A DNA stretch of 12,327 nucleotides from an uncultured Clostridia bacterium (GTDB lineage Bacteria; Bacillota; Clostridia; RUG12999): NCBI GenBank assembly GCA_938005345.1, contig CALLNG010000183.1:1-12327 (forward strand). Direction: 5' to 3'. The notes under the pieces are model-generated. The model saw nothing but the letters and a program-made list of their open reading frames with translations. It was not told where the DNA came from and made no database searches. Position 1 is the first letter of the stretch. Every line of letters begins with the position of its first letter. A program made the position numbers and the translations under genes. Positions 1 to 7,079 of this stretch are shown here, piece after piece.

Positions 1-1
1 T

Positions 2-211
2 GCCTTGAAAGTGGCGGAGGTGGTTTTGCCGGATGGAATGCAGCTGGATATGGCAGATGCTGACCAAATCGCAGATTATGCACAGTATGCGGTGAAACAA
101 CTATGGCAAGCAGGAATCATCAATGGGGACACCGATGGGAATTTCCGCCCGAAGGAGAATTTGACACGCGCAGAGGCAGCGAAGGTGATTTATATGATTC
201 GAAACCGGTGA
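2..211 (+). CDS. C-terminal end of an SLH-domain surface protein (partial)
   Basis: The reading frame is already open at the left edge, so the true start lies outside the window and only about 69 residues are visible. They form the last part of an S-layer-homology domain: a helix with YAVKQLWQAGIINGD, the turn GNFRPKENLTRAEAAKV and the terminal VIYMIRNR. SLH domains bind pyruvylated secondary cell-wall polymers and hold secreted proteins on the Gram-positive wall. The final SLH repeat ends at the stop codon, as in most proteins with C-terminal SLH triplets. What the rest of the protein does cannot be seen. The next gene, 52 bases downstream on the same strand, is also an SLH protein, so the two may belong to one surface-protein locus. 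The TTG at base 5 is internal, not a start. Confidence 0.85.
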   Translation, partial: ALKVAEVVLPDGMQLDMADADQIADYAQYAVKQLWQAGIINGDTDGNFRPKENLTRAEAAKVIYMIRNR

Positions 212-213
212 AT

Positions 214-236
214 GGAGGGCGCGTAACGCGCCTTCC
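214..236 (+). terminator. GC-rich hairpin between two SLH genes
   Basis: Ten paired positions (214-223 with 227-236, one G-T wobble) close on the three-base loop TAA. It begins just after the upstream stop codon. No run of T follows (the next bases are CTCTCCG), so it is a weak or non-canonical terminator, or an mRNA-stabilising or processing hairpin at the end of the upstream message. The next gene's ribosome site begins about 15 bases later. Confidence 0.5.
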
Positions 237-263
237 TCTCCGAAGGAAGTGGAGGTTAAAACA

Positions 264-3200
264 ATGAAACAATGGAAACGTTGGAATACGTCCCTACTTT
301 GCTTGCTCCTATTATGTACACTGTTACCGCAGGTGTCTGCACAGCTCCCGCAGGAAGTAGAGGACGGACAACAGCAGATACAAAAAACGCTGGATGAACA
401 AGGACAAATTCAAATAGCTTCGGATGAGCAGCAGAACCAGACAGCTACGGCGGAAGAAGAATTTGATGAGAATTTCCGGTCTAGAGTCATTATGGGTGAC
501 CCAGGATTTATTTCGGATGAAGATTTTTTTGGGAAATGGGACAATGCGTCCGGAACCTGGATAAAGAAACCCTATTTTGATTATGATTATGCGCCTGAAA
601 TGGCATATGTAGAAGGAGCTGTTAAAGACGGAGACTATGAGGGCGCAAAAGCGCTTCTATTCAATTACTATTGCGAAAAAGAGGAACGCCTTCAACGCAC
701 ACCGCTGGGAAGTGTAAATAAATCACAGTACCTGACAGCACAGCTATTGTGTGATAACTTAATGTATAACGGGAACAGTGGGATTTCGCTGGTTGACGTT
801 CTGACTGTGGATAACGAAGCGAAATATGTCCATACCGATGTTTCCAGCTTCGTTAGCAAAGCTGTAGAAGACTCCACGTTTGTCGTTCCATTTTTAGTGA
901 TGGCGACTAAAAAAGATGGCTGCAATGCGGTGTTCAACAGCAAAGAAGCGGGGGAAAATATACCCTATGTGGAAGTGGTGGCAAATGGTGTTCGCAAAAA
1001 GTATTATCCAACAGACGATACCATGGTCCGCGCTGAAAATTATGCGGGACAGAATTATGGAAGTGAACCACAGTTGTTGGCAATGGAAAGCGGTATTGGA
1101 AGAAACAATCCAGCAACAGTGGGAGGGAATAGCTACCCATTTGACGACAATACCAAACGTATCTATCTAAAATTTAAATTTGATGATTTGCGAAAAGGGG
1201 ACAAAATTGAGGCTGCAACGCTAAACTTGTATGGTCAAAATTTGGAACAGCAGGGCGAAAAAGATGTTGTGGTGTTCACAAATAATGAAACAGCGTGGAA
1301 AGAAAACGAATATACATGGAATTCCATTAATCATCTGATTTTTTCCTGGGATCGGGAAATAGACTTCGTCTGGACGCAACCAAAGGGCGCAGGCTATCGG
1401 TTTGAAGAGGAAATGTTCCGGTTTAATACCTGGTTTGACGTTATGGTGGGGCAATATAATGTGACGGGAGATGAGGAGTTAGCATTCCATGCTATCCGGC
1501 ATTTGATGAACTATATTAATATGCGCGGAAGCAATCCTTCCCATAAAAAGACCTTGGATGTCGCCCTGCGCATGACGGGATTGCCGGGCTGGGTTGCACA
1601 GCTTTACAAGAGCGTTCATATGACGCCGGAGCGGTTTACTGCAATATTGAAATTTATGTGGCGGATGGGGAATGCCGCTAAAAGTTATACGACAAGTGGT
1701 AACTGGGGAACGGCGGAATCGGAAGGACTCTATATGCTTTGCCTGACCTATCCAGAATTTGTGGATGCACCCGCCTGGCAAGAAGTTGTCGTTAGCCGTG
1801 TCAACAAATTGTCTTCCGGACTGTTGCGTGATGATGGAAGTTGTTCGGAGTTGTCTTTGGGATATACCCTCTATGCAATTGGTTCTATGCTTGGTATAAA
1901 AAGTAAAGCGAATACTTATGGAGTAGAACCGGCTTACCATCCTGATGTTATCAACCGGATTTTGAAATTGACTCAATATGTAATGTATTCTTCCGGACCG
2001 AATTGGGGTGATAATCAACAAGGGGATGCGTATAGTTACAAAAGCGACTTTCGGGGTGATTTTGAAAACGTGGGCCGTTGGCTAAACGATCCACATTTAC
2101 TCTATGCCGCAACGGACGGAAAAGAAGGGGAAGTCCCCGATTTTACAAGCCATATTTATAATACGACGAAAAAAGTAATCATGCGCACTGGCTGGGGTAT
2201 AAAAGATAGTTATATGCAGCTTAATGCTGATGGAGCGGTGGGAAGCCATGGACATCATGACGATTTGGGCTTGATTGCATACGCCTATGGAAAGTATCTT
2301 TTGGTAGACCCGCTGTATTATAGCTATGATAATGATAGTCCGTACCGAAAATGGTTGATTTCAAACAAAGGGCACAATACTATCGTGGTGAATGGAAAAA
2401 ATCAAACACAGGGGACACGCGGAAGTATTGACCGATTCGAAACGAATGACAGCTATGATTATGTAAGTATTTCAACTCCCAACAATCCCGATGCCAAACA
2501 TACGAGAAATGTTTTGTTTTTGAAACCCGGCATCTGGATAGTCAGTGACTATTTACAGCCAAAGGACCAAAAGGCACAGACAAACTACTCGCCGAGTTGG
2601 CATTTCTTACCAGATGCAAACATTACGATAGATGAGGAAAGCAAAATTGTACGGACAAATTTTGATGATGTTAATATACAAGTGGTCCCTGCGGATCCAT
2701 CTTTATACAGTTATAACAGCATTGAAGACGGTTATTTTTCACAAGGGAACAATAGTTTGATTGAAGCAAAATATGCTCGTAGCGAATTTAATGCACAAGG
2801 GAATGTCAGTATTGACCACATCTTGTACGCCGAAAATGATGGAGAACAATTTGAAATCGCAACAAACCCTATACCAGTAGATGACTTGGAAGGAGATGGA
2901 AGCGCATTTGAATGTTTTGTCAATGATACGAATTTAGGGCATCAATACCAGTATACTTATTTTGGGTTGAACAACAAAGCAAAGAAAAAGGAGCGTACGA
3001 CAGGTGCCTATGCCAGCGATGGTACCCGCCTCATGGTGCAGGAGAGAAATGGCACAGTCGAGCAGATTGTCCTACAAGACGCAACGCATGTGAAAAACGA
3101 GAAAGAAAATTATGAATTAGTCTATTCCAAGCAGCCAATAGATGAACTGTCTGTTGAGTGGAATATCAGCGATATTCAGCTTTCAACCTCCAAGGAATTA

Positions 3201-4085
3201 GACCGTGAGCAAATCGCTGTATATATGCCAGAACAAAAGAAACTATTTTGGAATGGGGAAGAAGTGGCATATCAATATCAAGATGGTTATGCGTTTTTTG
3301 GAGAACCCTTCGAGATGCCAGTGAAACCTCCTGTAAATCCAACACCTGAACCGACAATTGCGCCAACCGCGTCTGCGCCAGTGCACAACAGCGGCGGTGG
3401 AATCATCAGCGGCGGTAACGCAGGTGGCGGAGGAATACCGGAAGTCATCTCAACACCAACACCAACGGCACAGATAGTTCCAACGCCTACGCCGGATATA
3501 ACGCCGGCGCCACCTATATCATCTGGAGTACTGACAGAGACGATGAAGGCAGAACTTTCAGGGCATTGGGCAGAAGAGGAGATCAGCCATATGGTGGAAC
3601 AAGGTATTGTGCAGGGAGAGCAGAATGGAACGCTTGCATTAGAACAAGAAGTAACGCGTAGCGAGTTTGCGGCATTGTTAGTCCGCGCCCTACGGTTAGA
3701 TATGAGAGACTATCAAAATGGATATGCAGATGTGTCTCCGGATGCGTGGTACGCATCAGTAATGCAGGCTGCTTTGGACTACGGAATTTTGGAAGGATAT
3801 GGGGGAAATCTCATGCCGGAAGAAATGGTAACAAGAGAACAGATGGCAAAGATGCTAGTAAAAGCGTATGAGCTCAAAACGGGAGTGGAGCCGCCCAAAC
3901 AAGAAATTCCTTTTACTGACAAAGAACAGATCAGCAACTGGGCAGTGGAGTTCATCCAATGCGCCTATGCATTAGGAATTATTAAAGGGGAGCCTGATGG
4001 CAGATGCGAACCTAGGGCGTGGCTGCAAAGAGATGACGCGATTGTTGCTATTTACAGGTTAATGGACAAGATAGGCGATATATAA
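264..4085 (+). CDS. Secreted SLH-anchored heparinase II/III-type polysaccharide lyase
   Basis: A 1273-residue secreted protein. ATG at 264 is preferred over the in-frame GTG at 249 because GGAGG (251-255) sits 8 bases before it and the protein then opens with a clean signal peptide (KR-rich start, leucine core, VSA cleavage after residue 26). Residues about 110-140 look like the N-terminal helices of alginate-lyase/heparinase proteins. About 160-350 is a CBM96/DNRLRE-like beta module (SSFV, FNSKEA, then TDDTMVRAENYAGQNYG, YLKFKFDDL, TWNS). About 370-635 is the helical toroid. From about 640 comes the heparinase II/III beta-sandwich with GSHGHHDD (660-667), LLVDP (D682) and GHNTIVVNG (H704); H665, D682 and H704 match in order the metal ligands of heparinase II. 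A Pro/Thr/Gly linker (about 1019-1092) leads to three SLH repeats (about 1098-1270). It is probably a wall-displayed lyase for a uronate-containing polysaccharide; the substrate is not predictable. Confidence 0.88.
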   Translation: MKQWKRWNTSLLCLLLLCTLLPQVSAQLPQEVEDGQQQIQKTLDEQGQIQIASDEQQNQTATAEEEFDENFRSRVIMGDPGFISDEDFFGKWDNASGTWIKKPYFDYDYAPEMAYVEGAVKDGDYEGAKALLFNYYCEKEERLQRTPLGSVNKSQYLTAQLLCDNLMYNGNSGISLVDVLTVDNEAKYVHTDVSSFVSKAVEDSTFVVPFLVMATKKDGCNAVFNSKEAGENIPYVEVVANGVRKKYYPTDDTMVRAENYAGQNYGSEPQLLAMESGIGRNNPATVGGNSYPFDDNTKRIYLKFKFDDLRKGDKIEAATLNLYGQNLEQQGEKDVVVFTNNETAWKENEYTWNSINHLIFSWDREIDFVWTQPKGAGYRFEEEMFRFNTWFDVMVGQYNVTGDEELAFHAIRHLMNYINMRGSNPSHKKTLDVALRMTGLPGWVAQLYKSVHMTPERFTAILKFMWRMGNAAKSYTTSGNWGTAESEGLYMLCLTYPEFVDAPAWQEVVVSRVNKLSSGLLRDDGSCSELSLGYTLYAIGSMLGIKSKANTYGVEPAYHPDVINRILKLTQYVMYSSGPNWGDNQQGDAYSYKSDFRGDFENVGRWLNDPHLLYAATDGKEGEVPDFTSHIYNTTKKVIMRTGWGIKDSYMQLNADGAVGSHGHHDDLGLIAYAYGKYLLVDPLYYSYDNDSPYRKWLISNKGHNTIVVNGKNQTQGTRGSIDRFETNDSYDYVSISTPNNPDAKHTRNVLFLKPGIWIVSDYLQPKDQKAQTNYSPSWHFLPDANITIDEESKIVRTNFDDVNIQVVPADPSLYSYNSIEDGYFSQGNNSLIEAKYARSEFNAQGNVSIDHILYAENDGEQFEIATNPIPVDDLEGDGSAFECFVNDTNLGHQYQYTYFGLNNKAKKKERTTGAYASDGTRLMVQERNGTVEQIVLQDATHVKNEKENYELVYSKQPIDELSVEWNISDIQLSTSKELDREQIAVYMPEQKKLFWNGEEVAYQYQDGYAFFGEPFEMPVKPPVNPTPEPTIAPTASAPVHNSGGGIISGGNAGGGGIPEVISTPTPTAQIVPTPTPDITPAPPISSGVLTETMKAELSGHWAEEEISHMVEQGIVQGEQNGTLALEQEVTRSEFAALLVRALRLDMRDYQNGYADVSPDAWYASVMQAALDYGILEGYGGNLMPEEMVTREQMAKMLVKAYELKTGVEPPKQEIPFTDKEQISNWAVEFIQCAYALGIIKGEPDGRCEPRAWLQRDDAIVAIYRLMDKIGDI

Positions 4086-4220
4086 AAAGGCTACTGGTGA
4101 TGGGATAAAGATGTATAGGATAGTATAATACCTAATTCGCATGTAAAAAATTAATCATAGAATAAAATTTCTATAGTGATTAGATTTAACCATTAGTTAT
4201 TTTTTTTAGATAGTTAAAAG

Positions 4221-4251
4221 TGTCCCGGATTATAAAAATCCGGGACATTTT
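4221..4251 (+). terminator. Rho-independent terminator after the SLH lyase
   Basis: An 11-bp perfect stem (TGTCCCGGATT, 4221-4231, with 4237-4247) has a five-base loop and is followed by TTTT. On the opposite strand the stem is followed by CTTTTAAC, so it could also stop leftward transcription from the DUF4130 operon. The preceding stretch 4086-4220 is AT-rich, with no gene, tRNA or other clear structure. Confidence 0.8.
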
Positions 4252-4259
4252 CATATAAT

Positions 4260-4293
4260 CCCATTCCGTTTTAGTAACCTAAAACGGAATGGG
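4260..4293 (-). terminator. Long hairpin directly after the DUF4130 stop codon
   Basis: A perfect 15-bp stem (4260-4274 with 4279-4293) closes on a four-base loop, one base beyond the TAA stop of the leftward gene. It has no good T-run of its own on the minus strand (GGGATTATATG). It probably works together with the hairpin at 4221-4247 as a tandem terminator between convergent genes. Confidence 0.65.
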
Positions 4294-4294
4294 G

Positions 4295-5032
4295 TTATTC
4301 AGATAGTTCCGTTAAATATTTGTGATAGCGGCGCGGCATGTAGGCCAGTTGTTGTTTCCGGTTTTCGCGTCCGGCAACGGCTATTTCTTGAAAATAAAGC
4401 TGCCAAAGTTTTGCAAACTCGTCACCGCTGGAATCAGCAGCGGTAATGTTATCACCGAGCGGAACAACATACCATTGCGTTTTGTCATAAACAACTGCAA
4501 TATGCCTGCGCAGGTCGCGGATGATAAAATTTTCATTTTTCAGCCGGGCGGCAAAATGAGGAGCCAGTAAGGTAATAACATTGTGATCCGGTTCCAGATC
4601 CGCAACAAACACTTTATTTTGCACACTGTGAAAACGCAGCAAGCCCTTTAAGCGGTGCGCCTCATTACCAACTTTTTTGCGCAGGAGGCGAATTTGGTGG
4701 ACAACAGGGTGCTGCAGTGCGCCGCGGATACGCACTCCTTGCCGTAGTCCCAGTTGTATATAGTGCAATGCGGTATCAGCGCTACCAGGCAAGTCAGAAA
4801 GATAAGCATAATAAACATCCTGTAAAAAGGCAGGAGACAATTTTTTTTGCAGTGTCTGAAACACTCGGTCAAATTTTTCTTGGTCTGTTTGCACTGGAAT
4901 ATGTTCAAACAGCGACATATTTTCAATGTGGTGTTCATTTTCCAAAACTGCGTCCCACGCTTTTTGTTCATAGATAAGAAAAACACCAGTCAGCATACCC
5001 TCAAAGGTTCCATCAAATACATATTGTTTCAT
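4295..5032 (-). CDS. TIGR03915/DUF4130 family protein (putative DNA metabolism)
   Basis: A 245-residue protein recognised by family features: the opening YVFDGTFEGMLTGVF, the central VGNEAHRLKGLLRF, then ADLEPDHNVITLLAPHFAARL and DLRRHIAVVYD, close to the usual family length. The family is called a probable DNA metabolism protein because it usually sits beside a radical-SAM protein (TIGR03916, putative DNA modification/repair) or is fused to a uracil-DNA-glycosylase-like domain; its biochemistry is not established. Its ATG overlaps the stop of the 66-residue upstream gene in an ATGA arrangement, and AAGGA lies 9 bases before the start, so it should be translationally coupled. The radical-SAM partner is not in the window: the gene downstream is convergent and the operon begins with a pseudouridine synthase. 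There is no signal peptide or membrane segment. Confidence 0.85.
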   Translation of the reverse strand: MKQYVFDGTFEGMLTGVFLIYEQKAWDAVLENEHHIENMSLFEHIPVQTDQEKFDRVFQTLQKKLSPAFLQDVYYAYLSDLPGSADTALHYIQLGLRQGVRIRGALQHPVVHQIRLLRKKVGNEAHRLKGLLRFHSVQNKVFVADLEPDHNVITLLAPHFAARLKNENFIIRDLRRHIAVVYDKTQWYVVPLGDNITAADSSGDEFAKLWQLYFQEIAVAGRENRKQQLAYMPRRYHKYLTELSE

Positions 5033-5229
5033 AGTTCAAAATCCTTTTTATTATAGCGTTTTGCTGTCCGTTTTTTAGGCGGTGGCGGAAGAAAAATGTT
5101 ATATCGGTATTTTTTACAAAGCCCTTTTGGTGAAACCAAGCCCTCATGGGGACAAAGAATATCGCCATTGATGGGCAAAATTTTAGCAAACATACAAGTG
5201 CCGCAGCATCGCACAATGTCATCGCGCAT
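5029..5229 (-). CDS. Small cysteine-rich protein coupled to the DUF4130 gene
   Basis: A 66-residue protein. The start is the ATG at 5229 because AGGAGGG precedes it by 7 bases; longer in-frame starts would run deep into rluA. Cysteines at 8, 9, 12, 26 and 38 (CCGTC, ILCPHEG, GLCKKYRY) give a CCxxC-x13-C-x11-C pattern with the short motif LVSPKGLCKKYRYN, then a basic Pro/Lys tail ending KDFEL. The spacing suggests a metal or Fe-S site. From memory it resembles a family of about 60-residue clostridial proteins of unknown function with similar C...C..SP..C.KY.Y and acidic-DF-L endings. It overlaps the end of the rluA-type gene by 11 bases and the start of the DUF4130 gene by 3 bases, so all three are probably translated as a unit. 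No function can be assigned; a link to DUF4130 is inferred only from coupling. Confidence 0.75.
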   Translation of the reverse strand: MRDDIVRCCGTCMFAKILPINGDILCPHEGLVSPKGLCKKYRYNIFLPPPPKKRTAKRYNKKDFEL

Positions 5230-6205
5230 TCGGCAACCCTCCTTTGCAGGCGGAAAAGAGCGAACAAAATGGAACGGATGATACACAAAATGAGCGTCCG
5301 CTCAGTCCATGAAACAAATGGGAATCCGGCAGTTCAGGAAAAGTAATGCGGTAAGCATACAGCGCTTGGCTATGCATGCCGTAACGTTGATTCAAAGCAC
5401 GGTTACCGTATTTGTCATCGCCCAAGAGTGGAAAGCCGGCGTGGGAAAACTGTGCACGGATTTGATGGGAGCGTCCGGTTTGCAGTGTTGCTTCCACCAA
5501 AGAAAGACCTTGTTCCGTACAAAGGACGCGGTATTGTGTGACAGAATATTTGGCGTTTGGCTGCGCTTGCGCTAAAACAGTGACTCGGTTATGTGCCGCA
5601 TCTTTGCGTAAATAACAGCGCAGTACCCCCTGCATGGCGGGAGGCTTGCCACAGACTGCACAAAGATACTGTTTACAGAGCGCCCGGCTACGAATCAGCG
5701 CATTCATGGAACGAAGCGCTTCGGCAGTTTTTGCAGCAATCACAATGCCACCTGTGCCACGGTCTAACCGGTTGCAAACCGCAGGAGAAAAAGACAATTC
5801 CTGTGAAGGATTGTAACTGCCGTGCTGATATAAGTAGAGTTGGATTTGGTCTACCAATGAATCGTATTTGACCTGCGCGTCCGTTTGTACTGCTACACCA
5901 GGAGGCTTATCTACCAACAGAAGATTTTCATCTTCATAAACAATAGAAAATGTGGGCTTAGCCTGCAAAAAAATAGAAGATTTTGCAGGCTTTTTAAAAA
6001 AATCATCATGGATATAAAGTTCTACTACATCCCCTTCCGCAAGACGGTAAGAAACTTCTGGTTTGCGGCGGTTTACTTTGATTCGCTTTTTACGGATATA
6101 TTTGTATAACAGCGGCGTTGGCAGTGTGGGACACAGCTTACCGATAAAGCGGTCCAGACGCTGTCCACTGTCGTTTTTTTGAATTTGAAACGATTGCAAG
6201 TTCAT
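5219..6205 (-). CDS. RluA-family RNA pseudouridine synthase
   Basis: A 328-residue enzyme that converts uridine to pseudouridine in rRNA or tRNA. The start is the ATG at 6205, preceded by AAGGGGAG; an upstream in-frame extension to 6292 crosses the promoter and is rejected. Residues about 12-62 form an S4 RNA-binding domain (GQRLDRFIGKL, YIRKKRIKVNRRK, LAEGDVVELY). The catalytic domain follows: VYEDENLLLVDKPPGV, then the signature NRLDRGTGGIVIAAK with catalytic Asp148 (Asn replaces the more usual His before RLD), and GRSHQIRAQFSHAGFPLLGDDKYG near the C-terminus. The S4 plus RluA layout resembles RluC/RluD types, but the target uridines cannot be read from sequence, so no symbol is given. It is the first gene of a three-gene operon and is transcribed divergently from sigH. 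Confidence 0.92.
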   Translation of the reverse strand: MNLQSFQIQKNDSGQRLDRFIGKLCPTLPTPLLYKYIRKKRIKVNRRKPEVSYRLAEGDVVELYIHDDFFKKPAKSSIFLQAKPTFSIVYEDENLLLVDKPPGVAVQTDAQVKYDSLVDQIQLYLYQHGSYNPSQELSFSPAVCNRLDRGTGGIVIAAKTAEALRSMNALIRSRALCKQYLCAVCGKPPAMQGVLRCYLRKDAAHNRVTVLAQAQPNAKYSVTQYRVLCTEQGLSLVEATLQTGRSHQIRAQFSHAGFPLLGDDKYGNRALNQRYGMHSQALYAYRITFPELPDSHLFHGLSGRSFCVSSVPFCSLFSACKGGLPNAR

Positions 6206-6236
6206 CGCTCCCCTTCGTACTGCGGTCGTTAATTTA

Positions 6237-6265
6237 AGATTACCGCAAACGAGACTTTTTGTCAA
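6237..6265 (-). promoter_or_regulatory. Sigma-A promoter of the rluA-type operon
   Basis: On the minus strand TTGACA (6265-6260) is followed after exactly 17 bases by TAATCT (6242-6237), about 32 bases before the start codon at 6205. A second TTGACA (6292-6287) with GATATT 17 bases downstream (6269-6264) overlaps it and may be an alternative, weaker promoter 27 bases further upstream. Confidence 0.75.
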
Positions 6266-6307
6266 TATCATGGAAAGGGGTTTTTTTGTCAATTATTGCT
6301 GTTCCTA

Positions 6308-6336
6308 TTGACAAATTCAAAAATATGAGGTATACT
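6308..6336 (+). promoter_or_regulatory. Sigma-A promoter of sigH
   Basis: TTGACA (6308-6313), a 17-base spacer, then TATACT (6331-6336). Transcription should begin near 6343, giving a leader of about 40 bases to the TTG start at 6384. It lies back to back with the rluA-type promoter, with the -35 elements of the two directions only about 16-43 bases apart. Confidence 0.85.
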
Positions 6337-6383
6337 TAACTCGAGTCTAGCGAATGGGTTGGTTTTACAAAGGAGGCGCTGAA

Positions 6384-7031
6384 TTGTCCGATTGGAGTTA
6401 TGCCGAAAACAAATATGAAACACTGGAAGATGAACAGTTGGTTCGGCTGGCTAGAGAAGGGGACGAGGATGCCTTTGAAAGTCTCATCATACGGTATAAA
6501 GGTAATGTATTGTCAAAAGCAAGAACCTATTTCTTGATTGGGGCAGACCGTGAGGATATTATCCAGGAAGGTATGATCGGCTTAATCAAAGCAATTCGCG
6601 ATTATAGAGAAGAGAAAGAAGCTTCTTTTCGTGTGTTTGCGGATATTTGTGTTACCCGGCAGGTAATTACAGCAGTAAAATCTGCTACCCGGCAGAAACA
6701 CCAGCCGCTGAATACTTATGTGTCTCTGAGCAGACCTGTCTATGATGACGAAAGTGAAAACCGGACGTTGATAGACGTGATAGAAGGAGATGTGCGGTTC
6801 AATCCGGAAGAGATTCTGTTGGGAACGGACAAAGAACGTGGACTGAGCAGTGAATTAGTAGGGATGTTGAGTAGTTTTGAAAAAAAGGTGCTGGGGGAAT
6901 ATTTGCGTGGAAAATCCTACCAGAAAATTTCAGAAGAAATTCAAAAACCACCAAAATCCATTGATAATGCTCTGCAGCGTATCAAGCGAAAAGTGGAAAA
7001 GCATTATGAAAAAAAACAACGCCTTTCCTAA
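6384..7031 (+). CDS. sigH: RNA polymerase sigma-H factor, TTG start
   Basis: A 215-residue sigma-70-family protein matching sigma-H (Spo0H) of Firmicutes, which directs early-sporulation, competence and stationary-phase genes. Region 2 includes YFLIGADREDIIQEGMIGL (about 49-67) and the promoter-recognition stretch CVTRQVITAVKSATRQKHQPLN with the hallmark YVSLSRPVYDDES after it. Region 4 includes LRGKSYQKISEEIQ and KSIDNALQRIKRKVEKHY near the C-terminus. TTG at 6384 is chosen because AAAGGAGG (6369-6376) stands 7 bases before it; the in-frame ATG at 6354 has no ribosome site and lies only about 11 bases after the predicted transcription start. A strong Shine-Dalgarno with a weak TTG codon may limit translation. 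Unlike many clostridial genomes, no rpmG-secE-nusG cluster follows; a tRNA-like element and a zinc-ribbon gene do. Confidence 0.93.
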   Translation: MSDWSYAENKYETLEDEQLVRLAREGDEDAFESLIIRYKGNVLSKARTYFLIGADREDIIQEGMIGLIKAIRDYREEKEASFRVFADICVTRQVITAVKSATRQKHQPLNTYVSLSRPVYDDESENRTLIDVIEGDVRFNPEEILLGTDKERGLSSELVGMLSSFEKKVLGEYLRGKSYQKISEEIQKPPKSIDNALQRIKRKVEKHYEKKQRLS

Positions 7032-7036
7032 ATTTT

Positions 7037-7045
7037 TGGTATACT
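7037..7045 (+). promoter_or_regulatory. Possible extended -10 promoter after sigH
   Basis: TGGTATACT matches an extended -10 element (TGn plus TATACT) a few bases after the sigH stop. No -35 hexamer is visible at 17 bases. A five-bp hairpin (ACTGG 7047-7051 with CCAGT 7057-7061) lies at the expected start of the transcript. It could drive the tRNA-like element and the zinc-ribbon gene separately from sigH. Confidence 0.4.
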
Positions 7046-7079
7046 GACTGGAAAATCCAGTTGGCATAAATATTAAATT

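Noticed and set aside
249..263. GTG start giving a lyase five residues longer
   Set aside because: GGAGG at 251-255 is correctly spaced for the ATG at 264 and would lie inside the coding region if GTG were used; the signal peptide is also cleaner from 264.
1479..2021. 180-residue open frame on the minus strand inside the lyase gene
   Set aside because: Antisense shadow of a well-supported coding region; no ribosome site or recognisable motif.
5885..6109. Plus-strand open frame opposite the pseudouridine synthase
   Set aside because: Antisense shadow of the S4/catalytic region; low-complexity composition and no ribosome site.
6206..6292. Longer N-terminus of the pseudouridine synthase from an ATG at 6292
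   Set aside because: The extension would be coded by the promoter region, and a ribosome site stands directly before ATG 6205.
6354..6383. ATG at 6354 as the sigH start
   Set aside because: No ribosome site precedes it, it is only about 11 bases after the predicted transcript start, and AAAGGAGG is placed for the TTG at 6384.
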